Shown in pieces: positions 33,637 through 42,434 of a stretch of 64,000 bases of DNA. Source of the stretch: UBA8337 sp963932545 (lineage in GTDB: Bacteria > Pseudomonadota > Alphaproteobacteria > RS24); contig CAWVRH010000010.1 in NCBI GenBank assembly GCA_963932545.1, forward strand, positions 1 to 64,000, in the 5' to 3' direction. The position numbers and the translations under genes were made by a program. The notes beneath the pieces were generated by a model. The model worked only from the letters and a program-made list of their open reading frames with translations. It did not search any database and was not told the DNA's origin. Within the stretch, counting starts at the first letter, position 1. Each line of letters starts with the position of its first letter.

Positions 33637-34800
33637 ATGAAACGACAATTAAAAATCACGGGTCTAAGTGTTTCTCTCATGGCTTTGCTGGGCATCTGTG
33701 CGCCTGCGGTCGCGAAAGACAAGCCGTCTATCGATGTGACCGTGAGCGGATATTTCACTCAATCATTGAATTTAGTAGATGCGAAGGAGCCAAAGGGGAT
33801 GCGCTTAGAAGATGAAGTGCTGGCCCAAAATGGCGAGATTCATTTCAAGGCGAAAACCAAATTGGCCGGCGGAGGCACCATCGGCGTGCGCGTCGAGTTG
33901 GAGGCCGAAGGCAGCTCCGACGATTTGATTGATGAGCATTACCTCTAAATTAAAGATGATTGGGGTAAGGTGATTATCGGCGCGGAAAACGGTGTCGGCC
34001 ACCTCATGCAGGTGCGGGCGCCGCGTTTTGTGCCGGGTCTCAAAATGTTCGACAATGGTGTCAACGAGAAGGTCATCGAAGAAACTTATGACGCGCAGCT
34101 AGGCGAAGACGATGTCATTGAAGACGCGCATATGTCGACCAAGCTCGAACATATTTCTGGCGATGCCAATAAGCTCTCTTACCTCACGGCCAAAGTAAGC
34201 GGATTGCAGATGGCGGTTTCTTATACGCCGAATAACGCCGATCGCAACGGCGGCAAGAACAATGTTGTCAGCAGTGATATTGGTACCGCCAAAATTCAAG
34301 AAAATATCCTTGAACTGGCTATGCGATATTCTGGGTTCTATCGCGGGGCTGGCTATCGTTTTAGTTATTCGCAAGTCGAGGGAAGTAGCTTGGGCGAAAA
34401 CGCAGACCCCAAAAGTGCGAGCACCGGCTTGCAGGTCTATTGGAGCGATTGGGTGTTTGGCGCCAATTTGTCTGAATACAATGACTTCGATGCGCTAGCT
34501 GGCGACAAATATGTCGATAGTGCGCGCATTGAAACGCTCAATCTTGGCGTGAAATATAAGCAAGGGGATAACTATTGGGGCCTTGGTTTTACCGATAGTG
34601 AAGAAATTGATGTGGCCAGCGTTGGCGGTGCCACCGAATATAAGGAAATTATGATCGGCGGTGGCAAGAAGCTGACGGCGGGCGTGCAGTTTGGCTATTA
34701 TTATCAAATGACCGAGGTCGATAGGCGCTCGGGCACAGGGACGCCAAAAGAATCTGCAGAGGCGAACATCCTTGGTATGACCTTGGCCTTAACTTTTTAA
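33637..34800 (+). pseudogene. Porin paralogue interrupted by one in-frame stop codon
   Basis: One frame runs through the whole gene except a TAA at 33946-33948. Before it: signal peptide (cleaved near AVAKD), VSGYFTQSLNL and IDEHYL. After it: IKDDWGKVIIGAENGVGHLMQV continuing to the terminal MTLALTF. Aligned to the intact porin, the stop replaces the Tyr codon in DEHY-x-Y, so a single base change would explain it. No frameshift or deletion is seen, and the downstream half keeps a good porin sequence, so the loss looks recent. A sequencing error or suppression cannot be excluded. Intact length would be 387 residues. Confidence 0.85.
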
Positions 34801-34813
34801 AAAAACCAGAAAT

Positions 34814-34852
34814 AGCGGCACCGCCCTCGTCCTTTGGGGGGTGCCGCTTTAT
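34814..34852. terminator. Bidirectional terminator between porin pseudogene and MFS gene
   Basis: agcggcacc...ggtgccgct, extended by gccc/gggg, with TTTATT on the plus side and A-rich sequence on the other. It serves two convergent genes ending at 34800 and 34854. Confidence 0.7.
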
Positions 34853-34853
34853 T

Positions 34854-36146
34854 CTAGGCTTCGCTATTGGCTGCCAAATCTCCGCGCAGGGTGCGTGCCG
34901 CCAAAATATAATGCGCGGCTCCCCAAATATTGACGGTCACGACGCTGACCAGCGCATAGCGCAAGCCGTCGACGCCATAAATCGGTAAGAAATAATCCGA
35001 CAAAATACCAACCAATTGTGGGCCTAGCCCGAGGCCAATAATATTGATGCAAAATAATAATAAAGCCGCGCCTAGCGCTCGGCTCGGGCCAGGTAGAAGG
35101 CTCTGCGTCATGGCAAAACTAACCGATAGGTAAAAACCGCCAAAGAAGGCGGTGATGGTAAACAGGCCAATCGCTAGTTTCAAATTGGTTGTGAGGTAGA
35201 AAGCAATGGCTATCGGCAGAATGAACAGCTTCACGCCAGCCGTCAGCCAAACGTAATTTCGTTTGTCTTTCTTGCCTAGATAGTCCGCCAACAGGCCGCC
35301 AGAATAGGTGCCAATGCCGCCAACAAGGCCACCGATGAGCGCCAATAAAGTGCCTGTCTCAATTGGAGTTAACCCATGGATGCGACGGAAGAAAACGCCG
35401 TTCCAATAAAGCGCGCCATAGCCCACAAACACCACCAAGGTGCAGCCAATCACAATGTGGCGCAGGCTGGGTATCGACATCATCAGTTTGAAGGTGTCCC
35501 AAACTTCCGAGAACACGTTGAAGTTTAAAGGTTTGACGGGCTGGCTGCGCGCCGGCTCCTTAACGGTGAAGAACATTAAAAGCCCTAAAATAACGCCTGG
35601 AATGCCGACCACGAAAAACGCCATGCGCCAGCCGTATAATTGGTCAATCACGCCGCCGACCAGAAAGCCAATCAGCACGCCTATATTGATCCCCGTGGCA
35701 TAAATTCCCATTGCGGTGGCGCGGCTTTCGGGCGGAAATAAGTCAGAAATCATCGAGTGGCTGGGCGGGCTAGAGCCAGCCTCGCCAATGCCTACGCCAA
35801 TTCGGGCCAAGGCCAGCTGGAAGTAATTGGCGGCCAAGCCACTAAAGGCTGTCATCGCTGACCAGGCAATCACCGAGATGGCGATAATATTACGGCGCGA
35901 ATAGCGGTCGGCCAAAATCGCGATGGGGATGCCTAGCGTGGCGTAAAAAAGCGCAAAAGACAGGCCAATTAAAAAGCCCAATTGCGTATCGCTCAGCATT
36001 AGATCCAGCTTGATACTCTCGGCTAAAATCGAGACAATCTGTCGATCGACATGGCTGGACGCATAGATAAGCACCAGCATAGCCAGCGTGTAATTGCGAA
36101 CCGATTTCGGCACAGGGGCCGTTTCTTCCGGTGGTGTTGCGCTCAT
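34854..36146 (-). CDS. MFS transporter, spinster-like
   Basis: 430 residues with about twelve helices. The A-motif between helices 2 and 3 is GIPIAILADRYSRRN, and helix 1 has YASSHVDRQIVSILAE, as in spinster-type MFS proteins of marine alphaproteobacteria (often found with lipid, aromatic or hexuronate catabolism genes). C-terminal helices include LPGPSRALGAALLLFCINIIGLGLGPQLVG. Substrate unknown. It stands alone; 70 bases upstream is the end of the envelope operon on the same strand, so co-transcription is possible. Confidence 0.85.
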   Translation of the reverse strand: MSATPPEETAPVPKSVRNYTLAMLVLIYASSHVDRQIVSILAESIKLDLMLSDTQLGFLIGLSFALFYATLGIPIAILADRYSRRNIIAISVIAWSAMTAFSGLAANYFQLALARIGVGIGEAGSSPPSHSMISDLFPPESRATAMGIYATGINIGVLIGFLVGGVIDQLYGWRMAFFVVGIPGVILGLLMFFTVKEPARSQPVKPLNFNVFSEVWDTFKLMMSIPSLRHIVIGCTLVVFVGYGALYWNGVFFRRIHGLTPIETGTLLALIGGLVGGIGTYSGGLLADYLGKKDKRNYVWLTAGVKLFILPIAIAFYLTTNLKLAIGLFTITAFFGGFYLSVSFAMTQSLLPGPSRALGAALLLFCINIIGLGLGPQLVGILSDYFLPIYGVDGLRYALVSVVTVNIWGAAHYILAARTLRGDLAANSEA

Positions 36147-36216
36147 AAGATAGTCTCCCTTTAGACGAAAACCCTAAACAGGAAAATGTCATTTGGCGAG
36201 GGAAACTAGATAGAAA

Positions 36217-37476
36217 TTAGAAGAAATAAGCCAATCGCAGCCGAATGAAGTCTTCATCGGCATTGGCTTGGGCGAGGGTGTCATTGTCGCCGACTTTATC
36301 TTGAAAGCGGGCTTCGAGAATGGCTTTATAGCTGTGGCCTAACCGGCGCTCGGCTTCTAGCGAGATGCCGCTCGACTTGGTGTCGAGGTCGATGAACCCG
36401 CCCAGTAAAACAGCCGTGGATTGAGTGTCATTGGCGGTCCAACGAAACCCGATGCCAATGTCATTGCCAAAGGCATGAGGGGCATTTTCCTCGCGCTCGT
36501 CCCACATATATTCGGTGACCAGCCCGACATCCGTGCCGCTGTTGAACAGATTATAAAACGTATATTCAAAGCCGCCTGTGGCGCGCGTCACGTCGACTTC
36601 CATAACCGGAGAGGCGAGCGTCACGACAGCGCCGATGAAACGGTTTTGTTTGGCTTGGCTGGCTTCTAATTTCCATAGCCAAGAGCCTAAAGTGGCCTGC
36701 ACATCGATGCCGACCTGCGTTTGATAGGCGTAATAGGCTTGCAATTTTGGTAGGCCATTGTTTGCCGAAACCTCGCCCGTCGCGAGCAATTGTGGGTCTC
36801 GTGAGGTGCCTTTAAAGCCAGAGAGGCCGATATCAAAAGCGCCGACACTATGCTTGTAGCGCAGGGCATAATCTTCGGTGCGTCGCCCTTCGCCGCTCTC
36901 AAATAAAGTGGTGTTATCGTCAACGACAAAACCGTAATTGGGTCGCCCCGTTATGGGGTCTGCATATTGGCGAATGCGAAAAAACGGAAGCGAATAGCCC
37001 GTCCATGTGCCAAAGCGCGTGCTATAGGCGAGTTTCACCATCGGCTGGCCCAGCTTGGCCTCGCCATCCGTGCTTTCTACATTATCGGTCTGATTGACGA
37101 TGTCGACGAGGTGCAAAAATTCCGTCACCCCCCAAAACTCTTTATCGGCGCCAAGGGTCAGCTCAAACGGCCCGCGCAAATAGCGATATTTGGCTTCGCG
37201 CAAATCCATATGGCTGCGCTCGTGGTCATGTTGGTCGTAGCGGCCAAAGGGTTTCAAGATAACCGTATGGCGGCCGGAACGTGAATAGAGCCCGAGCTCC
37301 AATTCACTAGAGATAGACGTGAAATCTTGCTCCCTGTCTTCGCCGCGCCCGACTTTGGGGTAATGTCGGGCTTCTAGCTCGATATTCCCATCAAAGTCGA
37401 TATCCATCGCGCCAGCGGAGGGGGCGCTAACCCCCAGAAGAGCCGCCAACACGGGGAGGAAAGGCGCGCGCGACAT
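36217..37476 (-). CDS. Outer-membrane barrel of the three-gene envelope operon (copy 2)
   Basis: 419 residues. Signal peptide (to AGAM), mature start IDFDGNIELEARHYP, barrel strands throughout and terminal LRLAYFF. The segment LTLGADKEFWGVTEFLHLVDIVNQTD corresponds in pattern to the GRQ...LGQFE segment of copy 1, though the two barrels are only distantly alike and this one is shorter by 188 residues. ATG lies two bases after the LolA-like stop with no clear ribosome site, so it is likely translated by coupling. Presumed outer-membrane part of the exporter. Confidence 0.75.
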   Translation of the reverse strand: MSRAPFLPVLAALLGVSAPSAGAMDIDFDGNIELEARHYPKVGRGEDREQDFTSISSELELGLYSRSGRHTVILKPFGRYDQHDHERSHMDLREAKYRYLRGPFELTLGADKEFWGVTEFLHLVDIVNQTDNVESTDGEAKLGQPMVKLAYSTRFGTWTGYSLPFFRIRQYADPITGRPNYGFVVDDNTTLFESGEGRRTEDYALRYKHSVGAFDIGLSGFKGTSRDPQLLATGEVSANNGLPKLQAYYAYQTQVGIDVQATLGSWLWKLEASQAKQNRFIGAVVTLASPVMEVDVTRATGGFEYTFYNLFNSGTDVGLVTEYMWDEREENAPHAFGNDIGIGFRWTANDTQSTAVLLGGFIDLDTKSSGISLEAERRLGHSYKAILEARFQDKVGDNDTLAQANADEDFIRLRLAYFF

Positions 37477-37478
37477 GT

Positions 37479-38309
37479 TTAACGGGCCCGCTTCAAGCTG
37501 TCTTGTGTGAAGTCAGCTTTGTTCAGATCGGTCTGGAACTCATATTCATCCCAACGCAGCGTCGTCGTTTTTTTCGTCACATGGTTTTCCATGTAAAGAT
37601 TGTGGGCCCGCCAAAATTTGTCGAGATACAATTGATAGTCGCTAAACGTCAGGGTTTTCAGCAGCGAGTCCTTGCGGTCGTAATAGACCACTTTGCGGAG
37701 CTGATAATCGGTCGTATCGGTATAGCTAATGGTGCGCGTATAGCCCGAGTGCTTATACAAAGGACGCCGCTCGGTAACGTGGCAGGTCAACTCGCCACAA
37801 GCTTCATCGCGCAGCCATTTGTAAGAAAACTTACCGACTTCTTGCGCCGAGAAATCTTCAAACGCAAATTCCGAGCCCATGAAGGGGCCTGATTTATTGA
37901 CCGAGCTAATCCGTTTGACGCGTTTGAGTGCAGGTAGGAACATCCATTGCTCATCGGGGTCGAGAATATGCGCATGGGTCAACATAGCGGTGCCGGACAC
38001 ATCGGCTGGCTCGTTGAAAATCATCATCGACCAATCGCCGTCATTTACGTTTTTATTTTCCAATGTATTGAAGCCTAGGCGGCGCTCGCTGACATCGCCA
38101 TTGGCATTGGTCAAAATCATTTCCATTTCGGTTTGCGTATTGTTAAAGCCCAAGTTCATCGCATCGGATTTTTGAGCAATGGCCAAGCCACGCGCTTCGG
38201 GTTGGTTGGGGCTTGGCAATTCAGCTTGCGCGGGCGATGCCAAAAGTAGAGGCGCAAGAGCGGCAAGCGCCAAGGCTGTGGTGCGGGTGGTTTTGAAAAG
38301 GTAGGTCAT
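37479..38309 (-). CDS. LolA-like periplasmic carrier (copy 2)
   Basis: 276 residues with a signal peptide (cleaved near SPAQAELP). It shares with copy 1 the pattern PADVSG, W-x-FLP-x-LK-x-VK and FMGSEF, typical of LolA-like 'outer membrane lipoprotein-sorting' proteins. One cysteine pair (CGELTC, about 172-177) is not in copy 1 and may form a disulfide. An ATG 12 bases earlier (38321) overlaps the pump stop, but GGAGAG before the ATG at 38309 favours the later start. Middle gene of the second envelope operon. Confidence 0.8.
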   Translation of the reverse strand: MTYLFKTTRTTALALAALAPLLLASPAQAELPSPNQPEARGLAIAQKSDAMNLGFNNTQTEMEMILTNANGDVSERRLGFNTLENKNVNDGDWSMMIFNEPADVSGTAMLTHAHILDPDEQWMFLPALKRVKRISSVNKSGPFMGSEFAFEDFSAQEVGKFSYKWLRDEACGELTCHVTERRPLYKHSGYTRTISYTDTTDYQLRKVVYYDRKDSLLKTLTFSDYQLYLDKFWRAHNLYMENHVTKKTTTLRWDEYEFQTDLNKADFTQDSLKRAR

Positions 38310-38320
38310 AGGTCTCTCCA

Positions 38321-40672
38321 TTATTTGGCAGGTTGAGCTGCAGATTCCTTGGGGGTGTCCAAAGGCGTATCTGTTTCGCCACGGCTATCGAGGGCGATAA
38401 GCAGAGGCGGCAGCAGTAAGAAGTCGAGGATGAGGGCCATAAAAATGGTCAAAGCCACAACGCGGCCCAACATCGCATTAATTAAGAACGGCGATAGCGT
38501 GAGCACCATAAAGCCGGCCACGAGAACGAAGGAACAGACCCAAAGGGCTGTGCCGACTGTAGCAAAACTATAGCGCACGGCATTTTCCGACGTGTAGCCA
38601 AGTTCGACGCGGGCATGGCGATATTTACTCAACATATGCACCGTGGCATCGACGATGAGGCCGATGGCGGTGGCGCCCACAAAGGCTGTCCAAAAACCAA
38701 CTTCTGTCTGATAGAGAGAGAAGAAGCCCATGGCCACAGCCGGTGGCGCAATGTTCGGGATCAGGCTAATCAGGCCGAGGCGCAGGCTGCGCAAGGCTAA
38801 CATGAGGCAACCCGAAATCAACACAAAGGCGATGAGCGTGCCGGTGGTCATGGCATTGAAATTGCGCTCGCCAATATAAGAGAACATCACCGATTGACCC
38901 GAAGGGTCTACCTGCATGCGCTCGGGGGCATTGGCTTGCAGCCAGTCGAGGCCACGCGCTTGTACGACTTTCATCTCTGCCGTGCTGAGGTCGGTCATGG
39001 TTACGACCAGGCGCGAGGCAGATTTATCGACATTCAATTGGTCGTTCAGGTCGAGCCCATAGGGCAGTGACATTTCGTAGAGCAGCACATATTGCGCCGC
39101 CATGTCGCGGCTTTCTGGCACCGCATAATACTCTTGATTGTCGCCATTGAACGATCGGTTGATGCGTTTAACGACATCTGAGAAAGCGGCCACATGTTCG
39201 ACTTCTGGTTGGGCGCGCATGAAATTAGCAAAATCATTGAGCGTCGTCAGATAGTCAGGGTCGGCCACAGATCCGGCTTCGCCGCCACTGAACGAGTAGT
39301 TGATAATGTAAATACTGGTCAGATTATCGGCCGCCCAATCCGAGGCTTGGCGGAAATCAATCGACTCGTCGAAATATTCGACAAAGCGGTCGTTGAAAGT
39401 CAGGCGAGGCAATAGAGCTGCGCCAACTAGGCTTAGAGCCAACATGCTCACCAATAGGGGCTTGCGTTTGGCAATCACCATATCGGCTAGCCAGCTCATC
39501 CAACGGCTTTGGCTGTCGACGGCTTGGCTGCTTTTCATCGGCAGAAGCGACAGCATGGCGGGGAAGAGGGTCATCGATAAAATCCAAGCATAAATGGCGC
39601 CAATGCCAGCAAAGGCACCGAGGTCGCGGTAAGGCGGCGCATCGGAGAACTGCAAGCTGAACAGGCCAATGGCCGTGGTCACGGAAGTGAGGAATACCGG
39701 CTGGGCATTAATGCGCAGACTTTCGACAATGGCGGCGCGTTTATCCATGCCACTACCTTGGGAAACCAGCGCGGAAATTAAAATATGCACACAGTCAGCC
39801 ACGGCGACAGTCAGAATAATGGTCGGCGCGCCCGAGGCGGGTGGCGATAGCGGAATGCCTAACCAACCGCCCGTGCCCATGGCCATAGCGGTGGATAGGG
39901 TAACCGTCACCATGGTGGCCAGCGTGCCGAAGAATTTGCGCGTGGTGACAATTAGCACCACGGCAATCAGCACAAACATAATCGGCGTGAGGGTTTTCAA
40001 ATCTTGTTGCGCGGCTTCCGAAAATGAGTTCGACAGCATTTGCGAACCCGTAAGCTCGATGCGAATATTTGGATATTTAGCCCGCATGGCCTCATGCAAC
40101 TCGCGCGCGGCGGTTACAATCGAGGTGGTGGCGGAAATATCATCCTTGGGCGGGCGCAAAGAGACCACGACGGCGGCGGTGCGCTTGTCGAGCGATAGCA
40201 GGCGTCCGGCTAGCAGCGGCTCGTTTAAAATTGTGTCTTCAATATAGGCGATTTTCTTTTTCGAAATATCGGCCGGGTCTTCCAAGAGCGATCGCACCTC
40301 CAAATCATCAAGGCCAATGGCGCGGGTGTTTTGGAAATTCGTCAGGCTATCGACGCGCGTGGAGAAAGGAATTTGCCAGCCCGCCTCGGTCATTTCAAAG
40401 GCTAGCTTTAACCCCTCTGGCGAGGTGGCATGGCTGTCGTCTTTGGGCTGATAGACAAAAAATAAAGTATCTGGACTGGAGTAGGTGCGCTCCAGCTCCT
40501 CAAATGCCGTTAGGTAAGGGTTATCGTTGGAAAAGAAATAACGATAATCATTGGTGAATCGCAAATTCTGTCCGCCTATACTCGCCACAACGGCGAGGAT
40601 AAGGGATAGAAAAATCACCAAAAACGGTCGGCGGGTAACAAAGTCGCCATATTGTTGCATGGTAAACGGCAT
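38321..40672 (-). CDS. RND/MMPL-type exporter (copy 2)
   Basis: 783 residues, two-fold repeated RND architecture with about twelve helices and two periplasmic domains. In-membrane acidic motifs are VAVADCVHILISAL (first half) and GLIVDATVHMLSKYRH (second half), aligned with copy 1's ADSLHI and DDTIHI. Copy 1 has a second Asp in the second motif where this copy has Ala. Family: COG1033-type exporters near MMPL and hopanoid/lipid transporters. First gene of the operon, with AGGAGAG before the ATG. Likely moves a lipid-like substrate; which one is unknown. Confidence 0.85.
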   Translation of the reverse strand: MPFTMQQYGDFVTRRPFLVIFLSLILAVVASIGGQNLRFTNDYRYFFSNDNPYLTAFEELERTYSSPDTLFFVYQPKDDSHATSPEGLKLAFEMTEAGWQIPFSTRVDSLTNFQNTRAIGLDDLEVRSLLEDPADISKKKIAYIEDTILNEPLLAGRLLSLDKRTAAVVVSLRPPKDDISATTSIVTAARELHEAMRAKYPNIRIELTGSQMLSNSFSEAAQQDLKTLTPIMFVLIAVVLIVTTRKFFGTLATMVTVTLSTAMAMGTGGWLGIPLSPPASGAPTIILTVAVADCVHILISALVSQGSGMDKRAAIVESLRINAQPVFLTSVTTAIGLFSLQFSDAPPYRDLGAFAGIGAIYAWILSMTLFPAMLSLLPMKSSQAVDSQSRWMSWLADMVIAKRKPLLVSMLALSLVGAALLPRLTFNDRFVEYFDESIDFRQASDWAADNLTSIYIINYSFSGGEAGSVADPDYLTTLNDFANFMRAQPEVEHVAAFSDVVKRINRSFNGDNQEYYAVPESRDMAAQYVLLYEMSLPYGLDLNDQLNVDKSASRLVVTMTDLSTAEMKVVQARGLDWLQANAPERMQVDPSGQSVMFSYIGERNFNAMTTGTLIAFVLISGCLMLALRSLRLGLISLIPNIAPPAVAMGFFSLYQTEVGFWTAFVGATAIGLIVDATVHMLSKYRHARVELGYTSENAVRYSFATVGTALWVCSFVLVAGFMVLTLSPFLINAMLGRVVALTIFMALILDFLLLPPLLIALDSRGETDTPLDTPKESAAQPAK

Positions 40673-40695
40673 GAGGTCTCTCCTATATTTTTCCG

Positions 40696-40724
40696 TAATA
40701 TAGGCGGTTACTTTTAATTGTCAA
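40696..40724 (-). promoter_or_regulatory. Likely promoter of the second envelope operon
   Basis: On the minus strand TTGACA (40724-40719) is a perfect -35. A 17-base spacer gives ATATTA (40701-40696) or 18 bases gives TATTAC as the -10. It lies 24 bases before the pump gene's start codon. Confidence 0.5.
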
Positions 40725-40736
40725 ACTGAACAGTTT
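40723..40736. promoter_or_regulatory. Candidate TetR operator overlapping the -35
   Basis: aaactg-aa-cagttt, a perfect 14-base palindrome in the 81-bp gap between the divergent TetR and exporter genes. Its edge overlaps the exporter -35 box (40719-40724), so a bound repressor would block RNA polymerase. Also, 40747-40752 reads TATAAT just before the TetR start codon. Confidence 0.5.
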
Positions 40737-40753
40737 AGTTTATTAATATAATT

Positions 40754-41413
40754 ATGATAAAACCTACCCCCAGCTCTTCTTGCTCTCCCGGGCGCGGTCG
40801 TCCCAAGGATGTGACGAAGCGAAATGATATTTTGCTTGCAGCCTCTGATTTGTTTTTGCAGCGCGGTTTCCACGGCACGTCTATGGATGCGTTGGCGGAG
40901 GCGGCTGGGGTTTCTAAGGCGACGGTCTATTCGCATTTTACCGATAAAAACGCTCTGTATCAGGCTTTGATACAAAGCAAAGTTACCGATTATCAGCTCG
41001 ATGATTTATCGCCCCGCTTAAGCTGGGATATGAAGGCAGACCTGACGATGATTGGCACCAATATTCTCGACCTTATTTTCGATGATGAGGCTTTGGCTAT
41101 GCTCCGCATGGTTATCTACGAGGGGCAGAAAGTGCCGGCTCTTGGAGATTTGTTCCGGACGGCGGGGCCGCAAGTGGTGTTTCAGCAGATCACCGATTAT
41201 TTTGCGGAACAAAAGCGCCGAGGTGTCACTTATCTAGGAAACCCAGAAGAAGACTGTGGCTTGCACTCTGGCCTTTTGGTCGAGCATCGAATGATGATGC
41301 AAGTGTTGATTGGTAGCCAAGCCATACCCAATGTGGCAGAGCGGCGATTGCTGGCACAGGCTTCTGCTCGCCGCTTCATCGCGGTGAAAAAGTCAGAAGC
41401 CAGCGCCAGCTAA
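40754..41413 (+). CDS. TetR-family regulator, probable controller of the second envelope operon
   Basis: 219 residues. N-terminal helix-turn-helix (about 20-70) GRGRPKDVTKRNDILLAASDLFLQRGFHGTSMDALAEAAGV...KATVYSHF is classic TetR in pattern. The C-terminal ligand domain resembles the AefR-like TetR_C group (IYEGQKVPALGDLF). It is divergent from the exporter operon across a gap with a palindrome, so local repression relieved by a ligand, perhaps the exported compound, is likely. A perfect TATAAT two bases before the ATG would place a transcript start inside the gene, so the promoter or start needs care. Confidence 0.85.
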   Translation: MIKPTPSSSCSPGRGRPKDVTKRNDILLAASDLFLQRGFHGTSMDALAEAAGVSKATVYSHFTDKNALYQALIQSKVTDYQLDDLSPRLSWDMKADLTMIGTNILDLIFDDEALAMLRMVIYEGQKVPALGDLFRTAGPQVVFQQITDYFAEQKRRGVTYLGNPEEDCGLHSGLLVEHRMMMQVLIGSQAIPNVAERRLLAQASARRFIAVKKSEASAS

Positions 41414-41428
41414 TCTATCTTAAGCGTC

Positions 41429-41902
41429 CTAGTCGTTGGCTTCGTCGTGGTGACGGTGGCGCTTCATATGCTCGGCGATATTGCGTCGCGCTTCGGGCGA
41501 TAGGCCTTGTGCCATGTCGCGTAAAGCGCCGTGAAAGTTCTCATTCACTTGTGCCGCCGCCTTTTGTGAACGGTCTAGCGAGGCGGTTATTTTTACCGGA
41601 TTAGGGGTTTCGACACTCAGACTTTGGCGAAAATCATGGCGCGCTGCACGAACTTCTTTCACCGCATTTCGCAAAGCTGGGCGGCGTTCGCTGAACACTT
41701 GTTTGGCGAGGATTTTATCTTGCCCTTCGAGGTGGCGCAAAAAACGACTTTCGGCGCGATCCAGGCGTTTTTCAATCCAATTGCCATCGGCGCGGATATT
41801 TTTCCACTTCAGGGCATAAAATCCAGCCCCTCCGATGATGAAACAATTAAGCGCAAGAGAGACGATTAAAGCGGAGTAGATGATTTTTTTATTTTCTAAC
41901 AT
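41429..41902 (-). CDS. Periplasmic sensor-like protein, CnrX/heavy-metal-resistance family
   Basis: 157 residues. One N-terminal membrane helix (about 8-31) followed by a long helical, arginine- and histidine-rich periplasmic domain, as in CnrX/ZraP-like sensors. The histidine-rich tail (MKRHRHHDE) could bind metal. It is the third gene after an ECF sigma factor and an anti-sigma factor, separated by eight bases. By analogy to CnrYXH it would sense an envelope signal and control release of the sigma factor. Metal specificity is not shown. Confidence 0.75.
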   Translation of the reverse strand: MLENKKIIYSALIVSLALNCFIIGGAGFYALKWKNIRADGNWIEKRLDRAESRFLRHLEGQDKILAKQVFSERRPALRNAVKEVRAARHDFRQSLSVETPNPVKITASLDRSQKAAAQVNENFHGALRDMAQGLSPEARRNIAEHMKRHRHHDEAND

Positions 41903-41910
41903 ATTGGCTC

Positions 41911-42432
41911 CTATAGAGGTTCGGTTGGAAGGAAGACGGTTGAAATAATTTCAAGCGAAGCTAGCGGATCGCCAGCCCCTGTAAGGGTTTCAAAAATCAA
42001 TGGGCCCACAATAAAGCCGGCCATAAAACAGGCGGCAAGGGCTGTCAGGCTGGCACCAAGCGTCGATCTGTGCCAGTTGGATTGCGGGCCGGATTGTGGG
42101 CTCGGGGCAAGGTTAACAATTTCTGCGAGCTCTACTGTCTCTGCTGGAGCTGCTGGGCGGGCTTTTATTTGTGTTTCTAGGCTGGCCAGCACGCTTTCCA
42201 TAAGCTGAGGCGAGGGGGCGGGCAAGCGGGCGTCTAGCCAATCATCGAGGCTTTTTTCGCGAGCAAATAGTGCCGCAGCTTTGGGCTCTGCCTCTATCAA
42301 GCCCTCTAGGGCGGCCTGCGCTTCGGCTGGCCAGTTTTCGGTCTGGCTGCCATAGGCGGTGAGCATCGCTTCAAAAGTTTTCAGGGGTGTTTGTTTTGGG
42401 GGCATTTGATTTGCGGGCATAGGAACACTCAT
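41911..42432 (-). CDS. Putative membrane anti-sigma factor
   Basis: 173 residues. A cytoplasmic N-terminal part (FEAMLTAYGSQTENWPAEAQAALEGLIE, acidic and helical), a proline-rich linker, one membrane helix (about 127-150) and a short periplasmic tail. Shape and position directly after an ECF sigma gene (two-base gap) indicate its anti-sigma factor. No zinc-binding HxxxCxxC motif is present. Family not recognised. Confidence 0.7.
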   Translation of the reverse strand: MSVPMPANQMPPKQTPLKTFEAMLTAYGSQTENWPAEAQAALEGLIEAEPKAAALFAREKSLDDWLDARLPAPSPQLMESVLASLETQIKARPAAPAETVELAEIVNLAPSPQSGPQSNWHRSTLGASLTALAACFMAGFIVGPLIFETLTGAGDPLASLEIISTVFLPTEPL

Positions 42433-42434
42433 CT

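Noticed and set aside
40747..40752. Perfect TATAAT as the TetR promoter
   Set aside because: It is two bases before the ATG, so its transcript would start inside the gene; the needed N-terminal HTH residues would be lost. Kept only as a note.
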